Positions 17,237 to 26,288 of a stretch of 33,461 bases of DNA are shown piece after piece (the stretch's first letter is position 1; every line of letters starts with the position of its first letter). Origin of the DNA: Bacteroidales bacterium (lineage in GTDB: Bacteria > Bacteroidota > Bacteroidia > Bacteroidales > F082); the NCBI GenBank assembly GCA_027022105.1, contig JALVZH010000220.1, positions 37,928 through 71,388 of the forward strand, read 5' to 3'. The position numbers were made by a program, and so were the translations under genes. The notes beneath the pieces are model-generated. The model was not told the DNA's origin and searched no databases. It saw only the letters and a program-made list of their open reading frames with translations.

Positions 17237-18451
17237 TCACAAACCAAATTCCATAGTGTATGTTTGAATAATCATCCTGTCTGCACCCCCGTAAAATTCT
17301 TTTATTTTTTTGTCATTAAACCCTTTTTCTCTCATCAGGTTGAGCAGTTTATGTCCTTTGAAAATAAGTTCGTCATCCAACGGTTTCAATTGTTGCATTA
17401 TGCCGGTTCCGTCGGCATTGAGCAAAGCATTTACATTGATATAATGTTTGGCACTTTTGCCCCAATTGTAACAATAGACACGTTTTTTCAATTCAAGTGC
17501 ATAATGGCACAACGGGGAATCTTTTAAGTCATTATCATAAACCAACACCTTTGGCAATGTATCATCTTTTGTTATCCATACGGGAATGGTTACCGACGCC
17601 AGCGGCCAGCCCACAACCGACCACATGGTAACAAGGCGGGGATCATCGCCCGGTTTTATTCCTTCCACAACGCAGGATGAAGAGCTTCCTCTGCGGGGGA
17701 TAAAATCCTCGAACCAGACAAACTTTTTGTGCCCTGCCGGAATATTTTCATAATCCCACAAATTTTCGCCGGTAAGCGAGTGGGTAAGGTTTCTCGAAAG
17801 TCCCTGCAAAATATCTTCAACCCCGATTCCGCCGCTTTTCACCGCTTCGTCAAGGTAGTTGTCGGCTGTTACATAACGGATGTAACCGGCGCCGTTTTTT
17901 GCCGTTCCGCTAAACGAGTAATTGGAACGGACAATGTATCCCATGGGGGCTGTTGCCGGATCGTTGGCATCAAATTTTACAACTTTGAAATTGCTTAACT
18001 CAAAATAGGCAGCCCCGCCCTTTCCGTCAATTACGCCGAAGTTGGCTTCCAATCGGGTGGGTTTGGGCATGTCGTTGAGCATTTTTTCAAAATCATCAAC
18101 GGTAGCACAGGTTTGCAGTGCCTTTTTCATTACCCTGCCTTCCAGTCCCGACTGCTTTATGGTATCGTTGTTCAGGTTATAACTTGCGGAATTCATAATG
18201 GCAAATCCGGCACTGTTGTAACCAATCCAGATACTTTTGCCTTTTTTGTCTTTGGAATTTACCAGCCCGACATAATCGTATTTCCCGTCATGGAAAATCA
18301 TTATTTTGTTGTTTACGGCCCAGGTATCGCGGTGTTTCCAAAGCAACGGCCTTCCGTCTTTTGTATATTTTCCCGATACCACTGCCGTGGTGCAGGCAAA
18401 TGAAGCCGCAGTAAACGAAACGAATAACAGGATGAGGATGAGTTTTTTCAT
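17237..18451 (-). CDS. Ntn-type Cys hydrolase, C45/linear amide C-N hydrolase-like
   Basis: 404 aa. A signal peptide (MKKLILILLFVSFTAASFA) is directly followed by Cys20 in CTTAVVSGKYTKDGRPLLWKHRD. That is the N-terminal nucleophile arrangement of the penicillin acylase/choloylglycine/C45 acyltransferase superfamily, where signal-peptide removal exposes the catalytic Cys. GYNSAGFAIMNSASYN and LEANFGVIDGKGGAAYFE are further family-like segments. It would cleave linear amide bonds of a small substrate in the periplasm; the substrate is unknown. The lipobox alternative (SFAC) is poor because there is no Leu at -3. It lies downstream of susD, separated by palindromic element copy 2, and may be part of the same locus. 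Confidence 0.82.
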   Translation of the reverse strand: MKKLILILLFVSFTAASFACTTAVVSGKYTKDGRPLLWKHRDTWAVNNKIMIFHDGKYDYVGLVNSKDKKGKSIWIGYNSAGFAIMNSASYNLNNDTIKQSGLEGRVMKKALQTCATVDDFEKMLNDMPKPTRLEANFGVIDGKGGAAYFELSNFKVVKFDANDPATAPMGYIVRSNYSFSGTAKNGAGYIRYVTADNYLDEAVKSGGIGVEDILQGLSRNLTHSLTGENLWDYENIPAGHKKFVWFEDFIPRRGSSSSCVVEGIKPGDDPRLVTMWSVVGWPLASVTIPVWITKDDTLPKVLVYDNDLKDSPLCHYALELKKRVYCYNWGKSAKHYINVNALLNADGTGIMQQLKPLDDELIFKGHKLLNLMREKGFNDKKIKEFYGGADRMIIQTYTMEFGL

Positions 18452-18489
18452 TTTCAGATAAATTAAAGTTTCATTTTTATAACTGTAAT

Positions 18490-18619
18490 AAAATCTTGAA
18501 AGCCGGAAAAGTGAATACCTTTATTCCCCTCCTTGGAGAGCTTGTCCCGACTTTACGTCGGGAGGTGTAGGGGTGGGTTTAGCATTGAATATATTCACTT
18601 TTCCAGTATTCAAGATTTT
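18490..18619. repeat. Palindromic intergenic element, copy 2
   Basis: Arms 18490-18516 and 18593-18619 form an imperfect 27-bp inverted repeat with 3 mismatches. The 57-bp core is at 18524-18580 and differs from copy 1 by one base. Weaker outer arms continue to about 18463 and 18648. It fills the gap between the susD stop (18654) and the C45-like gene start (18451), so its RNA would form a long hairpin between the two. Confidence 0.9.
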
Positions 18620-18653
18620 GCATTTACTTATTTTAGGTTATTTTTAAATAAAT

Positions 18654-20144
18654 TTATTTTTTACTCGGGAACCAACCGCCGTTTGAGGTATTAATTCCGT
18701 CGGCATTTTCCTCTCCGCCAAAGGTGTAAATCGGCATTTCCATCACCATCAACTCTTTGGCAGGAATGGGGAAGTGAAGCATGGTACCGTATTGCAACAT
18801 GTCTCTACGGCGCATATCGAAAAAAGCTATACCGAATCCTGTTTGAATCAACTCGATATCCCTTTCGTAAAAGATTGCTTTTAGAACTTTTTCCTTATCG
18901 GAATGAATGTTCAACGGCGACAGTCCGCCTCTTTCCGTCCGGCTGCCATTGTTTATTATATCTATTGCCGTTTCCAAATCGCCGAGTTCGGCATGGGCTT
19001 CGGCTTTTATCAAATCCAGTTCGGCCAGCGAAAAGTCAACTACTTCACCGGTATTAGTGGTAATGGCGTAAGGATACCTGACATATTCATAATTGGAGAA
19101 ATGGTAATAACCTCTTTCAGGTTTCATATTGTTCACCGAATTAAACTTAAAATCGGTATTTAAGCGTAAATCGTCTGACTGTGCCGGTGAGGGGTTGTGG
19201 CCGTCGTCGGGGAAGCGCCAGGGATAGCGCGGATCCATCAGGTTAATAATCCGGCAGTCTATTCGTGCCCAGCCCGGACGAACTGTATAACGGTGGAAAT
19301 AATTGATCCATGTTGAATTATCCATGTAAGGAGCCAGGGGACGTTCTATTCCGTCGTTGGCATACTCAAGAACCCGGGACCAGTCAATTTGGGCATTTTC
19401 AGCTTTATTGCGGGGCATGTAAACCAAAAACCTTGCTGCAAACGAATTTGCCAGTTGCCTTAACTCTTTGCTTGAATAGGACGAACCGTTAATCCAGTCG
19501 TCCGGAATAGTAAAAATACTGCTTTTACATACAGCCACACAACTGTCGAGACTGCGAATGGCCTCGGCGGTTCCCTCCTGATAACTTACCAGAGGAATAT
19601 CGCCCTCTTCGCGATAAGGATCAACAATATAAACCCTGTCGTAAACCATGCTTAAATATCCCATGGTAATGCCATGTACAAAATAGGCGAACGCCTTTAC
19701 CATCTGCGTTTGATCATCCCCGTTGGTTTCTATGGTCATCCCGTTTTTCAGTTCCACAAGAATATTTTTCGTTTGATTGAGGGTAGCATACATGTCTTCA
19801 TAATAGGTCTCGAAAACATAGGCATAAGTATAAGACGTTGAGTTGTTAAAAGCTTTGCGTGGTTCCGAAGAGAGGTGATACATACCGCTGTTGGCCCACG
19901 AGCAGGTTCCCTGATCGGCCATAACCCACATGGACATTCTCGGAGAAAGACTCGAATTAACGGCCATATACCAGTTATAGAATGAACTTTTGGCAATGCT
20001 GTAAACATTTTCCGGGTCGGTAAATACCTGATCCTTATCCGGTTTGTTTTTGTATTCAACATCCAAATCTTTGGCACATGATACGAACAAAAGAACCGGT
20101 ATTAGAAATATAATTATCTGTTTTATTTTCATGGTTTCTCTCAT
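18654..20144 (-). CDS. SusD/RagB-family nutrient-binding outer membrane lipoprotein
   Basis: 496 aa. The N-terminus has a lipoprotein signal with Cys23 in VLLFVSCAKDLDV; the internal Met5 (20132) gives a more typical signal peptide and could be the real start. The helical body has SusD-like features: the N-terminal YNWYMAVNSS and NQTKNILVELK helices, and the C-terminal LAELDLIKAEAHAELGDLETA...IINNGSRTERGG and IFYERDIELIQTGFGIAFFDMRRR. SusD lipoproteins form the lid over the SusC barrel and bind substrate. It lies 3 bp after susC, so the two are certainly cotranscribed. Sequence alone cannot tell glycan from peptide specificity, but the neighbouring protease favours peptides. Confidence 0.92.
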   Translation of the reverse strand: MRETMKIKQIIIFLIPVLLFVSCAKDLDVEYKNKPDKDQVFTDPENVYSIAKSSFYNWYMAVNSSLSPRMSMWVMADQGTCSWANSGMYHLSSEPRKAFNNSTSYTYAYVFETYYEDMYATLNQTKNILVELKNGMTIETNGDDQTQMVKAFAYFVHGITMGYLSMVYDRVYIVDPYREEGDIPLVSYQEGTAEAIRSLDSCVAVCKSSIFTIPDDWINGSSYSSKELRQLANSFAARFLVYMPRNKAENAQIDWSRVLEYANDGIERPLAPYMDNSTWINYFHRYTVRPGWARIDCRIINLMDPRYPWRFPDDGHNPSPAQSDDLRLNTDFKFNSVNNMKPERGYYHFSNYEYVRYPYAITTNTGEVVDFSLAELDLIKAEAHAELGDLETAIDIINNGSRTERGGLSPLNIHSDKEKVLKAIFYERDIELIQTGFGIAFFDMRRRDMLQYGTMLHFPIPAKELMVMEMPIYTFGGEENADGINTSNGGWFPSKK

Positions 20145-20147
20145 TTT

Positions 20148-23100
20148 TTAAAAAGTTAAACTTAATGAACCTGTAATAACCCTGTAATTGGGATAACCGA
20201 AGTTATCGAAAGGATAATTGGTTAAATCGCTGCCCGAAGCCACTTCGGGGTCATAACCGAGGTATTTTGTCCAGGTAAACAGATTGCGTGTTTGGATACC
20301 TATTTTAAATCCTTTTATAAATCCGGCATTGAGCCGTTCCAACTGACTTTTATTCAGAGAGTAAAACAGAGAAAGTTCCCGCAGTTTTACATAGGAACCA
20401 TCCTCGATAAAGTAGGAATTGATACCTGTTCCGTCGTAAAAATTATTGTAATAGTTAATGGTTTTCTTTTCGGAGTCAGGTTTTCCGTACTGGTCGAACA
20501 CCAAATCACGTTGGTCACGGAAAGTGTATTGACGGGTATAATTATAGATATCGCCGCCGTTTTTCCAGGAAAAGAGAAAATAGAGGTCGAAATTGTATAT
20601 TTTAAATGAATTGCCCAGTGAGAGATTAAAGTTGGGGTTCCCGTCGCCTATTTGAACTTTGTCGGGCAGACCGTCACCGTCCACATCCAGTTTAACGGCA
20701 AGTTCCTCTGTTGTTCCCTGCGAACCTTTGGGTACAACGTAACCTTCGGAGTTTATTTCATAATCGTCAATGGTTTTTCCTTCGGGCAACTGGTTTGCCA
20801 TTACATCCAGCGAGCGCACCCATTTGTATCCGTAAATAATTCCGAAAGTTTCACCGCTTTTAATGTAAAAAGCATTTCTTGGGCCTGTGGTATATTCAGG
20901 GATATCAAGATGTACCACCCGTTGTCTTACCCTGTCGAAAACAAGATTGGCTGTCCAGCCGAAATTCTTCTTGTTGATTAATCTGCCCGAAAGATTGGCT
21001 TCCCAGTCGTTGGATTCAAGTGTTCCCACATTTTTCCATTGTCCCGGAAAACCGTATTGCGAAGGTAGAGGAGCAAGAGCAAAAGCATTGCGCGTAACAG
21101 CATCGGAATAGGTGGCTTCAAAGGAAAAAATACTTAAAAAATTAACGTTGAGACCAATCTCCTTTTCGGTGGTTTCCGAAGGTCTCAGGTCTTTGTTTCC
21201 CAACGTGGAAGGAACAATATTTCCATTGGTAATATCGTAAGTTTCATACTGATATGAAAAACCGGGCCGTTGGCCTGAGGTACCTATGGATGCTCTGATT
21301 TTGAGTTCATCAATGCCGGGAATGTCAAAGTCCTCGCTAATTCGGTAACCCAACGACAAACGGTAATAAGGGTTCCAGCGAACATTTACTCCGAATAACG
21401 ATGAGCCGTCCATGCGAAACAGGCCTGAAAAGAGGTATTTGTCTTTGTAATCAACATCCAGAATACCAAAGTAATCAATGGCAACAATTTTTCCTTCATA
21501 GGAATTAAGTTCTGTTTTTGTAGGGTCGGTATTGTTCAACTGCGGTACACCCGAGACAACAAAATCTTTTCCCAATACCCAATAGTTACCCCATGTTGAA
21601 TTTTCGTACAGGTAACTTAATTTTAGTTTGGTTGTGAAATCGTGTAGTTGTTTGTTAAAATTGAGGGTAAACTGAAAATTTTGGTTAAACTCTTCATAAG
21701 TTCTTTTGTACAGTGTCCCTCCGATATATTGTTTATTGTTTCCCAGATAACCTTTGGGGGTATAGGTGTTCCAGTACTTGTTTCTGTACTCGTAGGTATA
21801 TTTTGCATTGGCCGATAACCATCTGAACGGGTTCCATTTTCCCATAATATTACCGATAATACTTCTCCTTTTGGCTGTTTTTTCCCTGTAATACAGGGGA
21901 TAAAGCGGGTTTTCGGCAACGCTCCAGGGGTCAGGTAAAATCTTGAATAACGAACTGTCTTCATTGGGAGCTTCCAGGTCAACATCCGGAGAAACAAAAA
22001 GCAAATCGTTAAATGATTTGTATGAACCCGGATTGTTGGAATTGGTAAAAAGAATAAGATTAGACGTTGAAAGTTTTAGTTTGTCGGTAAGATTATGGTC
22101 GAGGTTTACACGGAAATTGTCGCGCGTATATCCTCCTGTGGAAAAAATGATTCCTTCCTGTTTGTTGTGTTCGTAAGACACCAGAAAATTTGTTTTGTTT
22201 TTATTCCCTGCCACCGAAAGGTAAATGGTTGAATATTTTCCGTCTTTATAAAACTTTCTTTGATGGTCGATGAGCCGGGCATAGGGCTGGTCGGCCCAGG
22301 CACTATCGGTAACGTGGCGACTACCGCCAAGCACATTTCCCAGCGAGTCGTACAACACTCCGTAATATTTTGTGAAATTAGGGTAATCCTGCCAGTCGTC
22401 AGCAAGCTTGTAAGGATGATGTTTGGCTTGTTCAATATAGTGGGGGATTTGCTGGGTGCCGTAATCGGAGCGAAAAGTAACGCTGGTGGCATTGTGCAGG
22501 TTGGCTCCGCGTTTTGTAGTAACCACCAGCACACCGTTTCCGGCACGTGAACCGTACAGTGCGGCAGCGGCAGCTCCTTTTACCACTTCGATTGATTTAA
22601 TGTCATTTACATTAATATCAGCGAGGTTTGTATTTACTATCACACCGTCAATCACTATCATTGGCGACTGATTTCCGGTAAGCGATGTTGATCCTCTCAT
22701 CCTGATGGCGGCCCCGCTTCCCGGAAGACCGTTGGCCTGAACAACGGTAACTCCTGCAACTTTTCCTTGCAATGCCTGAACGGGCGAGGGTGCCGGTGCC
22801 GTATTCAATATGGAATCGTTAACTTTGGAAACGCTGATGGTAAGGTTTTTCCGGGGAGTTTCGGCGGCTACCCCGGCCACAATTACCTCGTCAAGGCCGT
22901 AAGCATCTTCTTTGAGTGAAACATCTATTTTCGTTCTGTTGTCAATAGATACCTCTTTCGTTTTTAATCCTACAAATGAGAACACAAGCGTTTTTGCATC
23001 CGGTGTGATTTCAATTTCATAATTTCCGTCCAAATCGGTAACCGTACCACTGTAAGTTCCTTTAACCCTTACAGTGGCACCAATTACCGGCGAACCGTCC

Positions 23101-23519
23101 GACTCGTAGCTTACATTTCCTTTTATAATGCGTTTTGCAGGTTTAACCTTAAACAAAGTATCTTTAACAGGTTTAACCTTTTTTACGGGTTTGCTGATGA
23201 CAAAATAATCGGAGCGCAATTTGCGATACTCCAATCCGGTTCCTGCCAAAAGTAAATCCAACGCTTTCTCAATGGTTTTGCTGTTCAGAATCTCTTTTTC
23301 CGAATCCGCACTAACTTCTCCGGTTATATCCATATCGACCGTTATGGAAACATCGAAACTGTTTTCAAGTTCCTTTACAACGGCTGTAATATCTCTGGAT
23401 GAAGCGGGTTGCTGATGCAAAGGTGTCCCAAGCGCTGTTGCCTGAAACGCCGGCAAAACCAAAGACATAAAGAAAGTTGCAAACACAAGTGTAAAAACTT
23501 TTGTTTTCATACTTATCAT
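20148..23519 (-). CDS. SusC/RagA-family TonB-linked transporter with STN signalling domain
   Basis: 1123 aa. The start is probably Met4 (MKTKVFTLVFATFF), giving a normal signal peptide. An STN (secretin/TonB N-terminal) domain spans about 42-110 (DITAVVKELENSFDVSI, ALDLLLAGTGLEY), followed by a Lys/Pro linker (109-130), a CarboxypepD-regulatory-like domain (about 131-205, GSPVIGATVRVKGT, GTVTDLDGNYEI), the DEVIVAG motif, and a plug (about 220-340, IDGVIVNTNLADINVNDIKS, GSRAGNGVLVVTTKRG). The rest is beta-barrel ending SLSLTF. An STN domain in a SusC protein usually signals to a FecR-type anti-sigma factor, and such a gene lies just upstream. It imports substrate delivered by the SusD lid. Confidence 0.95.
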   Translation of the reverse strand: MISMKTKVFTLVFATFFMSLVLPAFQATALGTPLHQQPASSRDITAVVKELENSFDVSITVDMDITGEVSADSEKEILNSKTIEKALDLLLAGTGLEYRKLRSDYFVISKPVKKVKPVKDTLFKVKPAKRIIKGNVSYESDGSPVIGATVRVKGTYSGTVTDLDGNYEIEITPDAKTLVFSFVGLKTKEVSIDNRTKIDVSLKEDAYGLDEVIVAGVAAETPRKNLTISVSKVNDSILNTAPAPSPVQALQGKVAGVTVVQANGLPGSGAAIRMRGSTSLTGNQSPMIVIDGVIVNTNLADINVNDIKSIEVVKGAAAAALYGSRAGNGVLVVTTKRGANLHNATSVTFRSDYGTQQIPHYIEQAKHHPYKLADDWQDYPNFTKYYGVLYDSLGNVLGGSRHVTDSAWADQPYARLIDHQRKFYKDGKYSTIYLSVAGNKNKTNFLVSYEHNKQEGIIFSTGGYTRDNFRVNLDHNLTDKLKLSTSNLILFTNSNNPGSYKSFNDLLFVSPDVDLEAPNEDSSLFKILPDPWSVAENPLYPLYYREKTAKRRSIIGNIMGKWNPFRWLSANAKYTYEYRNKYWNTYTPKGYLGNNKQYIGGTLYKRTYEEFNQNFQFTLNFNKQLHDFTTKLKLSYLYENSTWGNYWVLGKDFVVSGVPQLNNTDPTKTELNSYEGKIVAIDYFGILDVDYKDKYLFSGLFRMDGSSLFGVNVRWNPYYRLSLGYRISEDFDIPGIDELKIRASIGTSGQRPGFSYQYETYDITNGNIVPSTLGNKDLRPSETTEKEIGLNVNFLSIFSFEATYSDAVTRNAFALAPLPSQYGFPGQWKNVGTLESNDWEANLSGRLINKKNFGWTANLVFDRVRQRVVHLDIPEYTTGPRNAFYIKSGETFGIIYGYKWVRSLDVMANQLPEGKTIDDYEINSEGYVVPKGSQGTTEELAVKLDVDGDGLPDKVQIGDGNPNFNLSLGNSFKIYNFDLYFLFSWKNGGDIYNYTRQYTFRDQRDLVFDQYGKPDSEKKTINYYNNFYDGTGINSYFIEDGSYVKLRELSLFYSLNKSQLERLNAGFIKGFKIGIQTRNLFTWTKYLGYDPEVASGSDLTNYPFDNFGYPNYRVITGSLSLTF

Positions 23520-23535
23520 TTATAAAATTAAAAAA

Positions 23536-24447
23536 TTATTTTACTTCTAAATTACTGTGTGTGATTTGGCTTAATGCTTTAATAATCAACCGCGGATCGT
23601 CGGAAGGTGCCGAACCGTACAGTTTTTTCTGCAAAACGTCGCCGTTGTCAATACTGACGGTCAAGCCGTAACTATCCTGAAGAAAATCGATTAGCTCTTT
23701 AACGGTACATTTGTCAAAAAAGAGTTTCTTTTGAGTCCACGAGGCATAAAGCTTTTCGTTTACGCGGTTGTGCTTATAAATACCCTTGTCGTTTACCAAT
23801 ACCTGTTCTCCCGGGTTATTAATAACTATTCCGTTATCTTTTTCCTGCGTCGAAATCCGTACTTTTCCTTCGGTAAGAAATACCTGTGTATGGCCTGAAA
23901 GTTCGTTAACCGTAAACCGGGTGCCGAGAACTGTAACTTTTACTCTTTCGCCATTTACCGTAAAAGGATGTTTGGCATCTTTTGTTACGTGAAAAAATAT
24001 TTTTCCTTTCATGGAAACATTCCGATGAAAATCACCAAAAATTCCTTTGGTGTAAGAAAGAACAGTGTTTTGTCCAAGAATTGCTTCGGTATTATCGGGG
24101 AGAACAACATGCATGGTTTGTGCGGTTGTATTGCTGTAAACCACACTGTTGTTTTTGTTCAGAAGCCAAAGAGAAGCCGCTATTACCATTAAGCCCGCAA
24201 ATACTGCGGCAGCTTTTAATGCAAATGAAAGGGTAATTTTATGTGATGAAATGGCTTTCATCAACCGTTTTTCGGCTTTTTTTACATCAAAACTCTTTTG
24301 TGCAAAATGATTTTTATTGTAAACATCCCTGTATTGAGAATAGAGGCCGGGATGTTCAGCTTTAAATTTCATTACCCGTTGTTTCTCTTCGGGAGAAGCT
24401 TCTCCCGACAGATACTTTGCAATTATATTTTCAATATTATTTTCCAA
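23536..24447 (-). CDS. FecR-family anti-sigma factor (inner membrane)
   Basis: 303 aa. The cytoplasmic N-terminus (LSGEASPEEKQRV...) is followed by one membrane helix (about 72-96) and a periplasmic FecR domain (about 105-200, VLPDNTEAILGQNTVLSY, RNVSMKGKIFFHV, HPFTVNGERVKVTVLGTRF). The C-terminal DUF4974 segment (about 235-303, FDKCTVKELIDFLQDSYGLTV) resembles the STN fold that contacts SusC. FecR proteins normally follow directly after an ECF sigma factor gene. Here the preceding gene, 4 bp upstream, is a C10 protease and no sigma factor is in the window, which is unusual. Confidence 0.93.
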   Translation of the reverse strand: MENNIENIIAKYLSGEASPEEKQRVMKFKAEHPGLYSQYRDVYNKNHFAQKSFDVKKAEKRLMKAISSHKITLSFALKAAAVFAGLMVIAASLWLLNKNNSVVYSNTTAQTMHVVLPDNTEAILGQNTVLSYTKGIFGDFHRNVSMKGKIFFHVTKDAKHPFTVNGERVKVTVLGTRFTVNELSGHTQVFLTEGKVRISTQEKDNGIVINNPGEQVLVNDKGIYKHNRVNEKLYASWTQKKLFFDKCTVKELIDFLQDSYGLTVSIDNGDVLQKKLYGSAPSDDPRLIIKALSQITHSNLEVK

Positions 24448-24451
24448 TGGT

Positions 24452-26083
24452 TTAAATTTTAATCGCTTTGAAAGAGACAGTACTATTATTTTGAACTAAC
24501 CGGATAATATAAATTCCTTTATCCCAGTTACCTGTTTCCAGGTTGATTTGATTGCCGTTTACTTTTCCGCGGTACACTTCCTCTCCTGCTGCATTAAAAA
24601 TCCGTAATTCACCTGATAAAGCTTTGTCAAAATCAATATGCAAATACTTATTAAAAGGATTGGGATAGCATTTGAAAGCGTTTTCCGGAAACTCTTCCGT
24701 TCCCACATAGGTTCGTTTAAGGTGTGCTATGGCACTCCAACTGTTTTGGTACCATTTGCCGTTTGTTTTTGCACGTACCCTGAAATCATACTCTTTTTCG
24801 GGGTCAACCAAAATGTGCAAAGCCGTATCGGTAATATCGTCGCTAATGGTAATCCAGTCGCCGTTGTTTATTCTTTTCTGTACCTGAAAAGCTTCGGCTT
24901 CAGCTTTTTCGGGATAGCTCCAGGTCAGATCAAACTCAATTGAGTCGGAATCGATTACCGGTTCTTCAATCATGGGTTCGGGGATAATATTCATGGCGGC
25001 ACCGATAATGCGGTTGTATCCGCCGGCATCGAAAGAGCCGCGGATTTTGTACCAGCCGTTGGTATTTCCCCACCAGCCCATATTGAGGTGATAAAAGTAG
25101 TTCCCCTCCTCATCAATTTTCAAACCGTCGCAAACCACCGAGTGTCCGCCGCCGCTGCTGTTTTCCACAGCCAATACAGCCGGTTTTTTGTAAACCATAT
25201 TGCTGTCGAGCAGGCTCCAGAATGTGGATGAACTTTTTGAACGGTAAAGGGCGGTAAACCGGAAATAGTTGGCAAGTGCCGAAGGTATGCGGTTTACATT
25301 TGAGGTGGAACCGTCGGACTCAAAATCCATACGAAGTGCAATGGCAGCATGATAAGCAAGCAAACCGGCTGCTTCCCTCTGCTCAACAGTTGATGTTTTG
25401 CCACGGTAACGCTCCAGCATCAAATCCCACCGGTATTGAGTGGTGTCGAATTTAGCGGTATAAGAACCGTGCGAATTTCCCGAATTATCATTGTCGGTGT
25501 AAGAACCCACTCCTTTGGGCGGCCACTGATAATGATGTTGAATGGTTGACTGCGACACGGCAACACAACCTACGGCATAATGATTCGGTGTATAAATATT
25601 TGTAACGTTAATCAGGTTTCCGTTAATATCGTGGCAGTTAACCTGCCCCCACATAGTGTGCACATAAGGCCCGTACAAAACATTTACATTTTTTGTGCTT
25701 CTTTGTGCTTCGGGATGTTCCGAATCGTTTTGATTAACAAGAACAGCTTCTTCCAATATTGATAATACCGTTTCTGTCCGTTCGGTATTTCCTTCCAAAA
25801 CAAAATCGTTGTCAAAAGAATATCCGTTTATTACGGCTTTGTTTTTTATAATTGATACAACAACAAACCCTTCCGGATTCAGGTTTACAAGCCATGTTTC
25901 CGGAATGTCCTGCCTTTCTGCAAAAAGTCTGACAGTATTTTCCGTGGTAAAGCCGGAAACTTTTTCTTTTATCAGAAATTGTTTTGCTGCCGTTACCGGC
26001 GAAACAGGTTTCGTTTCACCGGCATTGGCATAGGTTGACAATAATAGTGTTATTAAAAGAAGTATGTTTTTTATCGTTCTCAT
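24452..26083 (-). CDS. Secreted C10-family cysteine protease with FN3 and T9SS sorting domain
   Basis: 543 aa. The signal peptide ends near residue 21 (LSTYANA). A Spi-like prodomain (about 25-130, TAAKQFLIKEKV, GFVVVSIIKNKAVINGYSFD) precedes the streptopain-like domain with Cys173 in HYAVGCVAVSQSTIQHHYQWPP and His314 in GGGHSVVCDGLKIDEEGNYF, followed by NMGWWGNTNGWY. An FN3-like domain (about 380-465) and a type A T9SS domain (last roughly 75 residues, CYPNPFNKYLHI...GIYIIRL) end the protein. It is 4 bp upstream of fecR, making it the probable first gene of the protease-fecR-susC-susD operon. A surface protease feeding peptides to the SusCD pair is inferred, by analogy with gingipains and RagAB. 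Confidence 0.92.
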   Translation of the reverse strand: MRTIKNILLLITLLLSTYANAGETKPVSPVTAAKQFLIKEKVSGFTTENTVRLFAERQDIPETWLVNLNPEGFVVVSIIKNKAVINGYSFDNDFVLEGNTERTETVLSILEEAVLVNQNDSEHPEAQRSTKNVNVLYGPYVHTMWGQVNCHDINGNLINVTNIYTPNHYAVGCVAVSQSTIQHHYQWPPKGVGSYTDNDNSGNSHGSYTAKFDTTQYRWDLMLERYRGKTSTVEQREAAGLLAYHAAIALRMDFESDGSTSNVNRIPSALANYFRFTALYRSKSSSTFWSLLDSNMVYKKPAVLAVENSSGGGHSVVCDGLKIDEEGNYFYHLNMGWWGNTNGWYKIRGSFDAGGYNRIIGAAMNIIPEPMIEEPVIDSDSIEFDLTWSYPEKAEAEAFQVQKRINNGDWITISDDITDTALHILVDPEKEYDFRVRAKTNGKWYQNSWSAIAHLKRTYVGTEEFPENAFKCYPNPFNKYLHIDFDKALSGELRIFNAAGEEVYRGKVNGNQINLETGNWDKGIYIIRLVQNNSTVSFKAIKI

Positions 26084-26122
26084 TAAATCCGCTTTCTGTT
26101 AGCTTATTTAAAAAATGTGTTG

Positions 26123-26252
26123 TAAGATGTTGGGAACCGGAAAAGTGAATATATTTATAATAAACCCACCCCTGCACTTCCCGACGTAAAGTCGGGATAA
26201 ACTCTCCAAGGAGGGGAATAATGGAACTCATTTTCCGGTTTTCAACATCTTA
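26123..26252. repeat. Palindromic intergenic element, copy 3 (core reversed)
   Basis: Arms 26123-26150 and 26226-26252 form an imperfect inverted repeat (TAAGATGTTG...ACCGGAAAA). The 57-bp core is at 26162-26218 in the opposite orientation to copies 1 and 2 and matches copy 1 at 54 of 57 positions. It sits directly upstream of the protease-fecR-susCD operon, so it is in the 5' region or leader of that operon. Confidence 0.9.
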
Positions 26253-26288
26253 ATCTTTAATGTTAGTATATTAATTTCATAAAATTCA

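Noticed and set aside
17237-18451. Lipoprotein reading of the C45-like hydrolase (Cys20 as lipid anchor)
   Set aside because: The lipobox is poor (no Leu at -3) and the sequence after Cys fits an Ntn nucleophile start; it is kept only as an alternative.
22260-22671. Antisense ORFs inside susC and other large genes
   Set aside because: They arise from codon bias in the real - strand genes; none has a signal peptide, motif or plausible promoter.
11826-26218. CRISPR array suspected from recurring near-identical segments with short palindromes
   Set aside because: The copies are thousands of bases apart, single, in both orientations, and have no spacer-sized periodic array or cas genes.
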